Of a stretch of 64,000 nucleotides of DNA, positions 53,193 through 62,329 are shown in pieces (within the stretch, counting starts at the first letter, position 1; every line of letters starts with the position of its first letter). Location: positions 749,501-813,500 of the forward strand of contig NZ_CP118108.1 in assembly GCF_028747985.1 (NCBI RefSeq), read 5' to 3'. The position numbers and the translations under genes are program-made. The notes beneath the pieces are model-generated. The model saw nothing but the letters and a program-made list of their open reading frames with translations, ran no database searches and had not been told where the DNA came from. The stretch is from Paenibacillus urinalis (GTDB taxonomy: Bacteria > Bacillota > Bacilli > Paenibacillales > Paenibacillaceae).

Positions 53193-53597
53193 ATGAAAAA
53201 TAATGAAGAGACAAATCCATCAACGGATAAATCAGAGAGTAAATTAATTGACACCTTCATTTCACAGTTCCCGCCTGATGTTCAAAATAAATTGCAGACG
53301 TTGAGGCAGGTCATTAGAGAAGCTGCACCTGAGGCGAAGGAGAAGATCAGCTATCAGATGCCGACGTTTGCACTTTCAGGTAATCTGGTTCATTATTCAG
53401 CCTTCAAGCACCATATCGGCTTCTATCCGGGGGCAAGTGGGATCGCCGCGTTCAAGGATGAACTATCGAAGTATAAGAGCGCCAAGGGCTCTGTGCAATT
53501 TCCAATGGACCAGCCTCTCCCGTATGAGCTTATCAGCAGGATCGTTAAGTTCCGAGTGAAGGAGAACAAGGAGAAGGCTGGTGTTAAACGTCAATGA
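53193..53597 (+). CDS. DUF1801 protein (YdhG/Fra-like iron chaperone family)
   Basis: This 134-residue protein matches DUF1801, the family of B. subtilis YdhG (Fra), described as a frataxin-like iron carrier for iron-sulfur and haem assembly. Family features are VQNKLQTLRQVIREAAPEA, KEKISYQMPTFALSGNLVHYSAFKHHIGFYPG and VQFPMDQPLPYELISRIVKFRV. The N-terminal 15 residues are polar and likely disordered. AAAGGAGCG precedes the ATG. It overlaps the following hydrolase gene by four bases (ATGA), so the two are translationally coupled. Whether this copy binds iron cannot be judged from sequence. Confidence 0.85.
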   Translation: MKNNEETNPSTDKSESKLIDTFISQFPPDVQNKLQTLRQVIREAAPEAKEKISYQMPTFALSGNLVHYSAFKHHIGFYPGASGIAAFKDELSKYKSAKGSVQFPMDQPLPYELISRIVKFRVKENKEKAGVKRQ

Positions 53598-55057
53598 GTT
53601 GGACAAAGGATACGCCTGACAAGGACAACACATCAGGTATTCTGGATATTTGTGATGGGACTACAGACGAGATGACCTCGATAATCGCCAAAATTGAAGA
53701 ATCACAACTAGAGGTAAATAGTCTTGTGCTTATGAAGGATGGAGTGATAAAGGCTGAGATCTACCGGGAGCCTTACCGTAAGGGATGCCCTCAGCTGCTG
53801 TATTCATTAAGCAAGAGCTTTACTTCCATCGCGATAGGCATTGCTTGGGATCAAGGGCTCATTCGTCTAGATGATCCGGTCATTTCCTTTTTTCCTGATA
53901 AACTTCCTCCAGTGATCTCTCCTAACCTGGCCAAGATGACGATTCATCACCTGCTGTCTATGAACACGGGGCATCACGATGATATTTATGCAGAAATCGC
54001 CAGGGAGCAGGACTGGGTAAGAGCCTTCCTCTCCTTAGAAGTAAAGTATGAACCGGGAACCCATCATCTGTACAACACACATGCCACCTATATGCTCTCT
54101 GCAATCCTTGAGCGTGTCACAGGACGTAATCTGGTAGATTTCCTGATGCCGACATTGTTTGATCCGCTGCATATCCCGCGCCCAATATGGGAGACCTGTC
54201 CCATGGGTATCACTGCAGGAGGCATGGGGCTCAGTCTGACGACAGACAGCGTGGCAAGATTCGGTCAAATGCTGCTGGATAAAGGAATATATGCAGACAA
54301 GCGCATTGTATCCGAACAATATATTGAACTGGCGACGACGAAGCATAGTGACACAGCGGATCGTAAGGATCGGATAGACTGGCAGCAAGGATATGGATAC
54401 CAGTTTCATATGTGCAGGCAAGGCTGCTATAGAGGGGATGGATCTTTTGGCCAGTTGTGCTTCGTTGCACCTTCCGCAGGCATTGTGCTTGCGGTAAATT
54501 CCAGCTTCAAGAGCATGGAGCCGCTGCAAACGCTGCTGGATCTGATCTATACGTATGTGCTGAGCCCTTTCCTGAAAAACAACGATAAGTTAAATCAGAT
54601 GGAGAGGAAGCTTCACCTGAGTTCCAGGCTTCCGAAGCGAGTGGGGCCTATGAAGGTACTGACGGGCATTCGAGAGATAGATGGGAGATGTTATAGGTTT
54701 GACGAGCATCCTGAAGGACTGCGCTCGATCCAATTTCGTACCATAGGGGACAGATTGGAGCTTCAAATGAAATATGAAGATGAGCGTGATCAGCTGCTTG
54801 CCTTCGACCTCAACAGACCGGTGACACAGCAAGGAATATTCCATAAGGATCTATCCCTTCATTTACAGGAGGTTGTAGCTTGTGCTTCGTGGATGCGCAG
54901 TGATACTCTGCAGCTGACACTGTTCTATATCGAAACACCTTATATGGTGACATATCACTTAGCATTTACGGAACGGGAAATCGAGCTGAACTATCATGTG
55001 AACGTCTCCCTTGGCCTTCGTCAATATCAGGCATTGGGACATTTGCATGATGCCTGA
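53594..55057 (+). CDS. Serine hydrolase, class C beta-lactamase/PBP-like
   Basis: This 487-residue protein contains the beta-lactamase-related hydrolase domain (about 25-320). The catalytic SxxK is SLSK in YSLSKSFTSIA, the second motif is the Tyr of HLYNTHATYMLSAIL, and a C-terminal strand near YRGDGSFGQL matches the third motif region. There is no signal peptide, so it is probably a cytoplasmic esterase or peptidase and not a resistance enzyme. The C-terminal 150 residues form a separate beta-rich domain. It is translationally coupled to the DUF1801 gene by a four-base overlap. Its substrate is unknown. Confidence 0.88.
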   Translation: MSWTKDTPDKDNTSGILDICDGTTDEMTSIIAKIEESQLEVNSLVLMKDGVIKAEIYREPYRKGCPQLLYSLSKSFTSIAIGIAWDQGLIRLDDPVISFFPDKLPPVISPNLAKMTIHHLLSMNTGHHDDIYAEIAREQDWVRAFLSLEVKYEPGTHHLYNTHATYMLSAILERVTGRNLVDFLMPTLFDPLHIPRPIWETCPMGITAGGMGLSLTTDSVARFGQMLLDKGIYADKRIVSEQYIELATTKHSDTADRKDRIDWQQGYGYQFHMCRQGCYRGDGSFGQLCFVAPSAGIVLAVNSSFKSMEPLQTLLDLIYTYVLSPFLKNNDKLNQMERKLHLSSRLPKRVGPMKVLTGIREIDGRCYRFDEHPEGLRSIQFRTIGDRLELQMKYEDERDQLLAFDLNRPVTQQGIFHKDLSLHLQEVVACASWMRSDTLQLTLFYIETPYMVTYHLAFTEREIELNYHVNVSLGLRQYQALGHLHDA

Positions 55058-55073
55058 ACTCTCTAATCTTTAA

Positions 55074-55844
55074 CTATCTCTTACGTCCATATTTCTTGGC
55101 GTTAGTCAGAATGTGCTGATATAGGCTCTTATCCTTCATGTTCTTCAGCGGATAAAACTGAGGTCTTGTGTTGACCTCCAGAATCCAGATTCCGCCATTC
55201 TTATCCAGCGCAACATCGAGACCCAGCTCATGGAAGCCATTCTTGTGGGAATCAAATACTTTGCCGACAGATTTTCCGAGCTTTTTGAGTTCTGCTTCGA
55301 TCTCTTCTGCTGTGGTGTTAGAGAAACCAGCATTTAATAGGGTGGGGCGTATAAATCCGATGCTTCCGCCTTGCTGATAGTTGGTAGCTACTTTACCCGG
55401 GGTACCGATCTTGGTAAAAATACCAGTTGATTTCCAGCTTCCGCTGCTCGATTTCTGAACCATCACCCGAATATCGAACGGTTTGCCGTTGGTTTTCTTA
55501 AGCTGAATGCCTTGCTGAAGCAGGTACGGCTCACGGTTATTTCGTTTTTTTAATTCGTTATATAAATTATCAAGCGTACTGAATTGCTTCTTGACCGAGT
55601 TGTGCTGGTACTGGTATCCATTATCGCGCTTCTTGATTCTTATTATAATGTTGTAGCCTCCAGTACCGTTCTCCGGCTTAAAAAAGACCGTCGAGTACTG
55701 TGACAGCATGCTGCTCAGATTACTTCGGCTGAACGGCATCGTTTTTGGAAGATAATCTTGTACTTCAGGGCTTTTGTCGAGCCATTTGGTCTTGGTCCAT
55801 TTGCTCTTGATGGTTGTGCTTGTATAGTGCATTTTCTTCTTCAC
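55074..55844 (-). CDS. YheC/YheD-family ATP-grasp protein (spore coat associated)
   Basis: This 256-residue ATP-grasp protein belongs to the YheC/YheD group, which is found in spore formers and is linked to endospore coat. It shows FFKPENGTGGYNIIIRI, the lysine-rich ATP site, PFDIRVMVQKSSSGSW, GSIGFIRP and the metal-binding ELGLDVALDKNGGIWILEVNTRP. The partner and reaction are unknown. The start is GTG at 55844 (KKKMHYTS), 10 bases after AAAGGGGA. It stands alone between the hydrolase gene and an orphan terminator. It supports the view that the host forms endospores. Confidence 0.87.
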   Translation of the reverse strand: MKKKMHYTSTTIKSKWTKTKWLDKSPEVQDYLPKTMPFSRSNLSSMLSQYSTVFFKPENGTGGYNIIIRIKKRDNGYQYQHNSVKKQFSTLDNLYNELKKRNNREPYLLQQGIQLKKTNGKPFDIRVMVQKSSSGSWKSTGIFTKIGTPGKVATNYQQGGSIGFIRPTLLNAGFSNTTAEEIEAELKKLGKSVGKVFDSHKNGFHELGLDVALDKNGGIWILEVNTRPQFYPLKNMKDKSLYQHILTNAKKYGRKR

Positions 55845-55963
55845 AGGTTCTCATCCCCTTTCTACCTTAGGATATGATGGCTGATGAAGTCCGTTAGTGC
55901 ACTAGTCTAGCTAGGGATAATGGGGCATCTGACACGGATAAAAAAGAGTGTAAATAGGTGCGT

Positions 55964-56009
55964 AGGCCCAATAAATCCTGCGAATAAGGTCCGGATTGGG
56001 CCTTTTTTT
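55964..56009 (+). terminator. Strong terminator with no gene in front (candidate small RNA or leader)
   Basis: AGGCCCAAT / ATTGGGCCT with a 21-nt loop is followed by a seven-T run. No plus-strand gene lies upstream. A TTAGTG-16-GATAAT promoter-like pair at 55894-55921 would give a short RNA of about 80 bases. Confidence 0.75.
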
Positions 56010-56198
56010 ATTGCCTGCTGCTTGAGAAAAAATGTGTCACATAACACAGCAGTAATAATTATTTTACATGTGATGTTAAATAAATCATCCTGCTTGACCG
56101 ATGAATAAATGTAAATCTTTTAACTTTATGCGGAGTATAGGCAATTAAAAATGCAGTAAATGAGCATGGCTTAACCAATGAACTGGAGGTTTTTTAGA

Positions 56199-58226
56199 GT
56201 GAGCAAGTTAAGTAAGAAGCTGAAAGGGTTCGACAAGAGCAAGCTGAAGTGGCCCAACAAAAACAAGCTGAGATTAACCGTGAAGTATAAGCTGATCATC
56301 GTATTTCTCATCGTACTTATTATCCCATCTTCTCTTATAGGGACCCTATCGTACCAATCCGCGAAGCATGTGCTGGATAAGGAATTCATGCGCAGTGCGG
56401 ATGAGAGCGTGGACGTCATCAACGCAGTCATCACAGATGTCATTGCTCCTAAACGAGAGGATGTTGTAATCTTCGCCAACCATGTCAATGCAACGCGATA
56501 TGATGGAGTCGATAGTCCTGATATTAGAGCCGAGTTCGATAACTACATACAATTCCATAGAGATTTAGACAGCATGTATGTCGGAACAGAAGAGGGTGTC
56601 ATGATTCAGGTTCCGAGAAAGCAGCTTAACGAGGATTACGATCCACGTCAGAGACCTTGGTATAAAAAGGCGATGGAGAACAAGGGACAGGTCGTCGTTA
56701 CCGATCCCTATGTATCAGCAGCAACCGGTAATCTGGTCGTCGCGGTAGCAAAAATGACAGAGGATGGCTCGGGCGTTGTCGGCATGGACATAAACCTGCA
56801 GAATTTGAGCCAAGTTGCAGGCCAGGTAAACATCGGTACTGAGGGTTATGCGATCGTACTGGACCAACAGAGGAATATTGTGGTTCATCCTACGATGGAG
56901 CTAGGTATAAGAGCAGGTGAGGATTTCTTTGATCAGATGTTCGCATCTGAACAAGGCGAGTTCTCATTTACCTCTGAAGGGGAATCGAAACGTATGGAGT
57001 TCACCACGAATGAGCTGACGGGCTGGAAGGTCGGCGGTTTTGTGTTTGATACCGAGATTGAAGGCATTACCCAGCCTATTCTTATTGCAACCAGTATCGT
57101 TATTGTTGTTGCCATTGTGCTCGGCTTGTCTCTCGTATTCTATCTTATTGCCTCCATTACGAAGCCGCTTCAAGCGCTGCGCACATCAGCAGCCCGGATT
57201 AGTGAAGGAGATCTGACCGAGAACATTCAGCTGAAAAATAACGACGAGCTTGGAGACCTCGCAGGCTCATTTAATCAAATGTCTCACAACCTGCGAACGC
57301 TGATCCAGGAAATCGGCTCCAAATCAGAGCATGTTGCCGCATCCTCAGAGGAGCTTACCGCAAGCTCAATGCAAACAGCCACGGCTTCAGAATATGTAGC
57401 TTCTTCCCTGCAGGAAGTTGCCAGCCGGGCGGAAACACAGAACGATCAGTTGAACCAAACGGTAGAAGCTCTTACTCAGATCAGCATGGGCATTCAAAAG
57501 GTAGCTGGGAATGCGGTTCATGTCTCGGATTTGACGAAGCAGGCAGCAGAGCAGGCAGTAGATGGGAATGATTCTGTACTGAAGACGATGGATCAGATGA
57601 ATGCGATATACAAATCGGTGAATAAATCTAATGAACAGCTGCAATCGCTGCAACAGCGTTCTCAAGAGATTGCCGTGATTGTAGATCTCATCGGGGGGAT
57701 CGCCGGGCAGACGAAGCTGCTGTCCCTTAACGCTTCCATTGAGGCGGCAAGAGCGGGCGAGCACGGCAGAGGATTTGCCGTGGTAGCTGAGGAAGTCGGT
57801 CATCTGGCCAAGCAGTCAGAGGAGGCTGCGAAGCAAATTATCGAACTGATCGGGCACATCCTTAAGGAAACGGAGACCACAGCGGATAGCATGAAGCTGG
57901 CTGCGGAAAAAGTAGAGAGTGGACTCACCATCTCCTTCAATACGACAGAGACCTTCTCTTCCATCATTCAAAATATTCAGGAAATTCCTGTTCAGGTGGA
58001 AGAAGTTGCGACACTGTCTGAGCAGATTGCTGCAAGTGCAGGACAGGTCACATCAACAGCTCAGAATTTGCTGACGCTGTCCACGGAGAATGCTTCCTTA
58101 TCCGAAGATATGGCAAGCTCAACACAAGAACAGCTGGCATCCATGGAGGAAATCAGCGCAGCTTCGGCTTCGTTATCCAAGCTTGCTGAAGAACTGCAGG
58201 AGCTGGTTCAGCAATTTAAAATTTAG
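56199..58226 (+). CDS. Methyl-accepting chemotaxis protein with extracellular Cache domain
   Basis: This 675-residue chemoreceptor has a TM helix (about 35-52), an extracellular dCache-type sensor (about 60-275) with the [12 protein letters not shown] and [16 protein letters not shown] patterns of amine/amino acid binding Cache domains, a second TM (about 285-312), a HAMP domain (about 313-365: [21 protein letters not shown]) and the signalling helices with hairpin tip [31 protein letters not shown]. The tip has KLLSLNAS for the more common NLLALNAA. The ligand is unknown. GTG 56199 is preferred over ATG 56178 because GGAGG lies 10 bases before it, inside the longer reading. Confidence 0.92.
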   Translation: MSKLSKKLKGFDKSKLKWPNKNKLRLTVKYKLIIVFLIVLIIPSSLIGTLSYQSAKHVLDKEFMRSADESVDVINAVITDVIAPKREDVVIFANHVNATRYDGVDSPDIRAEFDNYIQFHRDLDSMYVGTEEGVMIQVPRKQLNEDYDPRQRPWYKKAMENKGQVVVTDPYVSAATGNLVVAVAKMTEDGSGVVGMDINLQNLSQVAGQVNIGTEGYAIVLDQQRNIVVHPTMELGIRAGEDFFDQMFASEQGEFSFTSEGESKRMEFTTNELTGWKVGGFVFDTEIEGITQPILIATSIVIVVAIVLGLSLVFYLIASITKPLQALRTSAARISEGDLTENIQLKNNDELGDLAGSFNQMSHNLRTLIQEIGSKSEHVAASSEELTASSMQTATASEYVASSLQEVASRAETQNDQLNQTVEALTQISMGIQKVAGNAVHVSDLTKQAAEQAVDGNDSVLKTMDQMNAIYKSVNKSNEQLQSLQQRSQEIAVIVDLIGGIAGQTKLLSLNASIEAARAGEHGRGFAVVAEEVGHLAKQSEEAAKQIIELIGHILKETETTADSMKLAAEKVESGLTISFNTTETFSSIIQNIQEIPVQVEEVATLSEQIAASAGQVTSTAQNLLTLSTENASLSEDMASSTQEQLASMEEISAASASLSKLAEELQELVQQFKI

Positions 58227-58264
58227 GATTCCGGATTCAGACATAAGTACGTACATTACGAAGA

Positions 58265-58297
58265 GGGCCCTTCTGAGAAGAATAAGAAGGGTCCTTC
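58265..58297 (+). terminator. Possible terminator after the chemoreceptor gene
   Basis: GGGCCCTTCT / AGAAGGGTCC stem with a 10-nt loop, but few Ts follow. Confidence 0.45.
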
Positions 58298-58325
58298 ATT
58301 GTGCTTACCTCTACTGTTTATGGAA

Positions 58326-58937
58326 CTAAATTTCTGTCGGTAGGCCGTGAAGATACATCTGAATACAATCGGAATGTCGGCGTAGTACGTCAATTGTTTT
58401 TGGATGAGGAGCTGTGTAAATTATAGGGTAATCCATCTCTTCATAGTAATCGCGTATCTGAAATGCAAGATGTTCCTCATCTAATGAGAATTTTGCATTC
58501 ACACCTGACTTATTTCCTCTCGCATCAAGTCTGATCCATCTGCCTATCGACTGAAGATAAACACTGTTTAATGCATGGATGCAGTACCCCATTTCCGGGG
58601 TATCTCCAAGCGTTAGACGCTGATAACAAAATCCTGTCGGAATTCCTTTGCACCGCAATATGGCACAGAGTAAATTGGACTTGGCATAACATATACCTTC
58701 CTGATATAGCAATACATCCGATGCGATACACGTAATGCGTGAGCTCTGAATATCCCAGGAGTGAGCAATCTGATCCCGGACATATTCAAAGGCGATTTTT
58801 ACGAATTCGGTTTCACTTACCGAAGTGCTGTACAACTCATTTGCCAGTTGTTGAATGGAAGGATGTGAGTAATTCACTTCCTTTGTTTCGCATAAATAGT
58901 CTTCTACAGATCCAGATTGGGCGATAAGCTGCAGCAT
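58326..58937 (-). CDS. Transglutaminase-like domain protein
   Basis: This protein of about 203 residues carries the transglutaminase-like (papain-type) core. The catalytic triad positions are visible: Cys in EGICYAKSNLL, His in YCIHALNSVYL, Asp in IRLDARGNK. The N-terminal part is helical (IQQLANELYSTSVSETEFVK). Such proteins may be peptidases, amidases or protein cross-linkers; some occur with spore or wall functions. There is no signal peptide. The second ATG (58937) is preferred because GAGGAGG lies 7 bases before it, whereas the first ATG (58943) is only one base away from it. Confidence 0.82.
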   Translation of the reverse strand: MLQLIAQSGSVEDYLCETKEVNYSHPSIQQLANELYSTSVSETEFVKIAFEYVRDQIAHSWDIQSSRITCIASDVLLYQEGICYAKSNLLCAILRCKGIPTGFCYQRLTLGDTPEMGYCIHALNSVYLQSIGRWIRLDARGNKSGVNAKFSLDEEHLAFQIRDYYEEMDYPIIYTAPHPKTIDVLRRHSDCIQMYLHGLPTEI

Positions 58938-59119
58938 CTGCATTCCTCCTCATCATACTTGACTTCAACCTATCAAAAAAAACGTTGAAAATCTACAAGG
59001 CATAAGACTTATAAAAAATTGTAATGTCAGATCATATGACAAAAAATTGAAATCTAGCAAATGAAGTATAAAATAGGTTTCGAGAGTTACTAACTACGAG
59101 AGAGAAAGGAGTTATGATC

Positions 59120-61273
59120 ATGAGAATGACCATTCTAGCAAAAAGAACCATGTCCCTCGTCATTTCCGGAATGTTGATCGGAGCTATACCTGAGCTGGCG
59201 GGAACACCTTCAACCGTGCATGCGCAGGAACAGATTCGATTGGAAGAGATGACAGTCAGTGAATTGACCGAGGGATACAACAGTGGAAAATATACAGCTA
59301 AGCAGATCGTCCAAGCTTATTTGGATCGAATTGAGAAGTATGAGGATACATATAACGCGTTCACCTTCATGAATGATAACGCCCTGCAAGAGGCGGAGGA
59401 GATTGACCGTCTTCGAAGTGAAGGAGCGGAGCTGGGTCCGCTTGCGGGTATACCCGTCGTCATCAAGGAAGCAGTGGATGTCGCTGGATTCCCAAGCACA
59501 TTCGGCTGGGCCCCCCTTAGTAAATCAGCGGGTGGCATTGAACTGATGCCTGCTGAGGATGCTCCGGTCGTGTCACGCCTGAAGGAAGCAGGGGCCATCA
59601 TCATCGGGAAGACGAATATTCCGGCCTTCAGCGCAACAGGAACGCATGCGAATACGAGCTGGGCTGGACCTACGTATAATGCAGTCGATCCTTCCATTGC
59701 ACCGGGCGGCAGCAGCAGCGGGACAGCAATGGCGATCTCGGGGAATTTGGCCGTCCTTGGAATTGCCGAGGAGACGGGAGGCTCGATTCAGAATCCGGCA
59801 GCAGCGCAAGCGATCGTCGGTATCAAGCCCTCGTTCGGACTGATCCCGACAACAGGAGTTACACCGCTTGCCGGGAGCACCCGGGACGTTCTTGGACCGC
59901 ATGCCCGAACTGTGCTGGATGCGGCAGTGATGCTCGATGTTATGGCCGGTTATTCGGAGAAGGATGAGAAAACAGAGGCTGCTATTGGCCATATTCCTGA
60001 GGAAGGCTACGCAGCAGCCGTGAGTGATCAGGCGCTTAAGGGCAAGAGGTTAGGTCTGTATGGACCGGGCTGGCGTGATAGTGAGCTGTCTGCAGAGACC
60101 ACAGCGCTATATGAACAAGCTGTGAAGGAGCTGGAGGAAGAAGGGGCTATTGTAGTGGAGGATCCTTTTGCCGGATCAGGCTTCAAAGAGTATGTGAAGA
60201 AGACGGGAAATGTCGGCATGGAGACATTCTTCTATGACCTGGAGAGCTATATTCAGAATTTAAATCCCGAAGACGATACCTTATCTATTCAAAGCGTATT
60301 TGAAGAGGCCGGTGAGGTTCCGTGGGTCAAAGGTGGACCGCTTAGTTTTATGGAAGGAAGATTTGCGAATATTGATACGGCAATTACAGATGCGAAGAAG
60401 ACACCAGATTTAACGGAGTTCAATGAAGTTAGAGAAGAGTATCTGCGAATCTTGGACAGTGTCATGGAAGAGCATGATCTGGATGGGTTTGTGTATCCAC
60501 AAATGTCTAACCGGATTCCGAAGCTGGGCGAAGGCGATATTGGCGCGACAACGGTGCCCGAGATTAATATCAGCGGCCTGCCATTAATTACGGTGCCTGC
60601 AGGATATTACGAGAATGGCTCACCCTTTGGCCTCGCGTTCTTTGGCGAGATGTGGGGAGAAGCCGAGCTGATTGCGATGGCATATGATTATGAACAGGCA
60701 ACCCATCATCGGGAGCTGCCCGTATTAATTGAGAAGTCTGCAGATTATGCCGATGTTAAACCCAATAGTCCATACTTTCCTGCAGTGATGTCATTGGCAG
60801 CGGCCGGAGCGATCGATGCGGATCAATCCGAATTTCTGCCGAATGAGCCGATCACCCGTGCGGAAACAGCTGATATTATAGCAAAAGGCTTGCATCTGAA
60901 TATTCCGGACAATGCGGGTACCATACTTGAGGGCTTTGAGGATATTTCATCCGAGGATGAGTATGCGGGGGTAATAGCTGCAGTATACCGTGAAGGAATT
61001 CTCCTAGGCGGATCAGATTTGTTTATGGGTGGGCAGTCACTGACGAGAGAACAGATGGCGTCTGTATTGGTAAGAGCCTTTGATCTGCCTAAGCTGTCCA
61101 ACAGTCCGCACACGGTAGTGACGACGAATGTGAAGACCGCACACAAAGAGGATGTTATGATCCTGGCTCAGCACGGAATAACGGTCGAGCTGGACAATTA
61201 TAGACCACAGGATACCGTTACGCGTGGTGAATTTGCCTCCTTTATGTACAGAGCGATGGGGCTGCAGCTGTAA
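59120..61273 (+). CDS. Secreted amidase-signature enzyme with C-terminal SLH repeats
   Basis: This 717-residue exported protein combines an amidase signature (AS) domain with a cell-wall anchor. A signal peptide (cleavage near VHA-Q, residue 35) is followed by the AS domain (about 40-540). The catalytic triad is K116 (VVIKEAVD), cis-Ser S198 (PGGSSSG) and nucleophile S222 (TGGSIQNPA). Three SLH repeats follow (about 550-717), the third one divergent. AS enzymes hydrolyse amides or related bonds; the substrate at the cell surface is unknown, perhaps wall-derived peptides or amino-acid amides. ATG 59120 is chosen because AAAGGAG lies 8 bases before it. It is monocistronic. Confidence 0.9.
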   Translation: MRMTILAKRTMSLVISGMLIGAIPELAGTPSTVHAQEQIRLEEMTVSELTEGYNSGKYTAKQIVQAYLDRIEKYEDTYNAFTFMNDNALQEAEEIDRLRSEGAELGPLAGIPVVIKEAVDVAGFPSTFGWAPLSKSAGGIELMPAEDAPVVSRLKEAGAIIIGKTNIPAFSATGTHANTSWAGPTYNAVDPSIAPGGSSSGTAMAISGNLAVLGIAEETGGSIQNPAAAQAIVGIKPSFGLIPTTGVTPLAGSTRDVLGPHARTVLDAAVMLDVMAGYSEKDEKTEAAIGHIPEEGYAAAVSDQALKGKRLGLYGPGWRDSELSAETTALYEQAVKELEEEGAIVVEDPFAGSGFKEYVKKTGNVGMETFFYDLESYIQNLNPEDDTLSIQSVFEEAGEVPWVKGGPLSFMEGRFANIDTAITDAKKTPDLTEFNEVREEYLRILDSVMEEHDLDGFVYPQMSNRIPKLGEGDIGATTVPEINISGLPLITVPAGYYENGSPFGLAFFGEMWGEAELIAMAYDYEQATHHRELPVLIEKSADYADVKPNSPYFPAVMSLAAAGAIDADQSEFLPNEPITRAETADIIAKGLHLNIPDNAGTILEGFEDISSEDEYAGVIAAVYREGILLGGSDLFMGGQSLTREQMASVLVRAFDLPKLSNSPHTVVTTNVKTAHKEDVMILAQHGITVELDNYRPQDTVTRGEFASFMYRAMGLQL

Positions 61274-61322
61274 ATGTAGTCTGGCTTTCAGGATTCCCCT
61301 TATACTAAAATGATGGAATGAA

Positions 61323-61374
61323 AAAAAAGAGTCTGGGCTAACGATTAATTCGGTTGGCCAGACTCTTTTTTTTC
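61323..61374. terminator. Bidirectional terminator after the amidase gene
   Basis: AAAAAAGAGTCTGG / CCAGACTCTTTTTT with flanking A- and T-runs serves both the amidase gene and the convergent 58-residue gene. Confidence 0.9.
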
Positions 61375-61381
61375 CAAATTA

Positions 61382-61558
61382 CTAACGATTCATTTCGCGC
61401 ATAAAATTCATGATTGCTTCAATGCGTATTTTATCAGCACAATCTTCGCAACAAAAAAACTTATCCTTTCTTTCTTTAGCTTGTTTATATTTTTGTGAAC
61501 CTTCGTATACCCTGAATGTATTCTTACAATTATAGCAACGCACATCATAGTAAAACAT
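61382..61558 (-). CDS. 58-residue Cys-rich (putative zinc-binding) protein
   Basis: This short gene encodes 58 residues beginning MFYYDVRCYNCKNTFRVYEG, with CxxC near the N-terminus and FFCCEDCADKI in the middle, a four-to-five cysteine pattern consistent with a small zinc ribbon. An almost perfect AAGGAGG ribosome site is placed 7 bases before the ATG. It resembles small Bacillales zinc-binding proteins such as the YlaI/DUF2197 type, but the match is only in style. It is closed by the bidirectional terminator shared with the amidase gene. The function is unknown; binding of nucleic acid or a protein partner is plausible. Confidence 0.75.
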   Translation of the reverse strand: MFYYDVRCYNCKNTFRVYEGSQKYKQAKERKDKFFCCEDCADKIRIEAIMNFMREMNR

Positions 61559-61640
61559 TTGGTAACCTCCTTACATCACTTCTTAGTTGATATATCGAAG
61601 ATTGTAACCAGTTCTCTCGTCTCCTTATTTCCATTCAATA

Positions 61641-62099
61641 CTACTTGAAATATTGTTCCAGAATTGCCGTATCAAACCCATTAGAAATTTTAAATTCGCC
61701 CGCGTTATATTTGTCCCTTGATCTGCGTGAATTTTCGATGCGAATATATTGATCATTATATATGTCCATATCGAAATGAGCCCCAGTCTTCAGCTGGATC
61801 CGGACAGTGTAGTATTCCCATGGGAGGCCACCCTCACTGGATGATTCCAGTTTCATCTTAGAAAAATGAGATATTAACTTTTGCATCTCCGATGGGTCTG
61901 TGATTTCAACACGTTCCCAATCCTCAATGTCCTCAACTCTCTTCGTAATATCAATCATATAATATGTATCTGTTTCTCTTACGTAATCCAGTACCAGCTC
62001 TTCGAAAGAAGCATAATGCAGTGACAGAATTCGCCATAGTATCGCGGCTGTCAACAGGATGGAAATGGGCAAGCCTGCGATCAGTTTAAACTTCTTCAT
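61641..62099 (-). CDS. Membrane-anchored hypothetical protein
   Basis: This 152-residue protein has an N-terminal hydrophobic anchor (about 6-26) and a small extracytoplasmic alpha/beta domain (about 30-152: IDITKRVEDIEDWERVEI, YYTVRIQLKTGAHFDMDIYND). The pattern resembles small secreted Firmicute proteins of unknown function with an immunoglobulin- or cystatin-like core. AAAGGA lies 8 bases before the ATG. It is on the same strand as the 58-residue gene, 82 bases upstream, and may share its transcript. No catalytic motif is visible. Confidence 0.75.
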   Translation of the reverse strand: MKKFKLIAGLPISILLTAAILWRILSLHYASFEELVLDYVRETDTYYMIDITKRVEDIEDWERVEITDPSEMQKLISHFSKMKLESSSEGGLPWEYYTVRIQLKTGAHFDMDIYNDQYIRIENSRRSRDKYNAGEFKISNGFDTAILEQYFK

Positions 62100-62235
62100 C
62101 AGATGATCCTTTCCTTCATTGTGATTTGGGAGCAGTAGAAGCGCTTATTTTCCATTATATGAATAAACGCCGCAAATTGGGGTAAAGTTTAAGAAATTGC
62201 TTTTTTTAAATAGAAATATAGAGGAAAAAGCTGAC

Positions 62236-62264
62236 TTGCAATAGGTTGCGTAACTGTGTAATGT
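62236..62264 (+). promoter_or_regulatory. SigA-type promoter of the nucleoside transporter
   Basis: TTGCAA (62236-62241), a 17-bp spacer and TAATGT (62259-62264) lie 65 bases before the start. Confidence 0.5.
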
Positions 62265-62329
62265 AGACAAGGCGCGTAATTTTGAGTAAATGCGCTTTAA
62301 TCATAAGTAAAAGGGAGTTTAGGTGCGTA

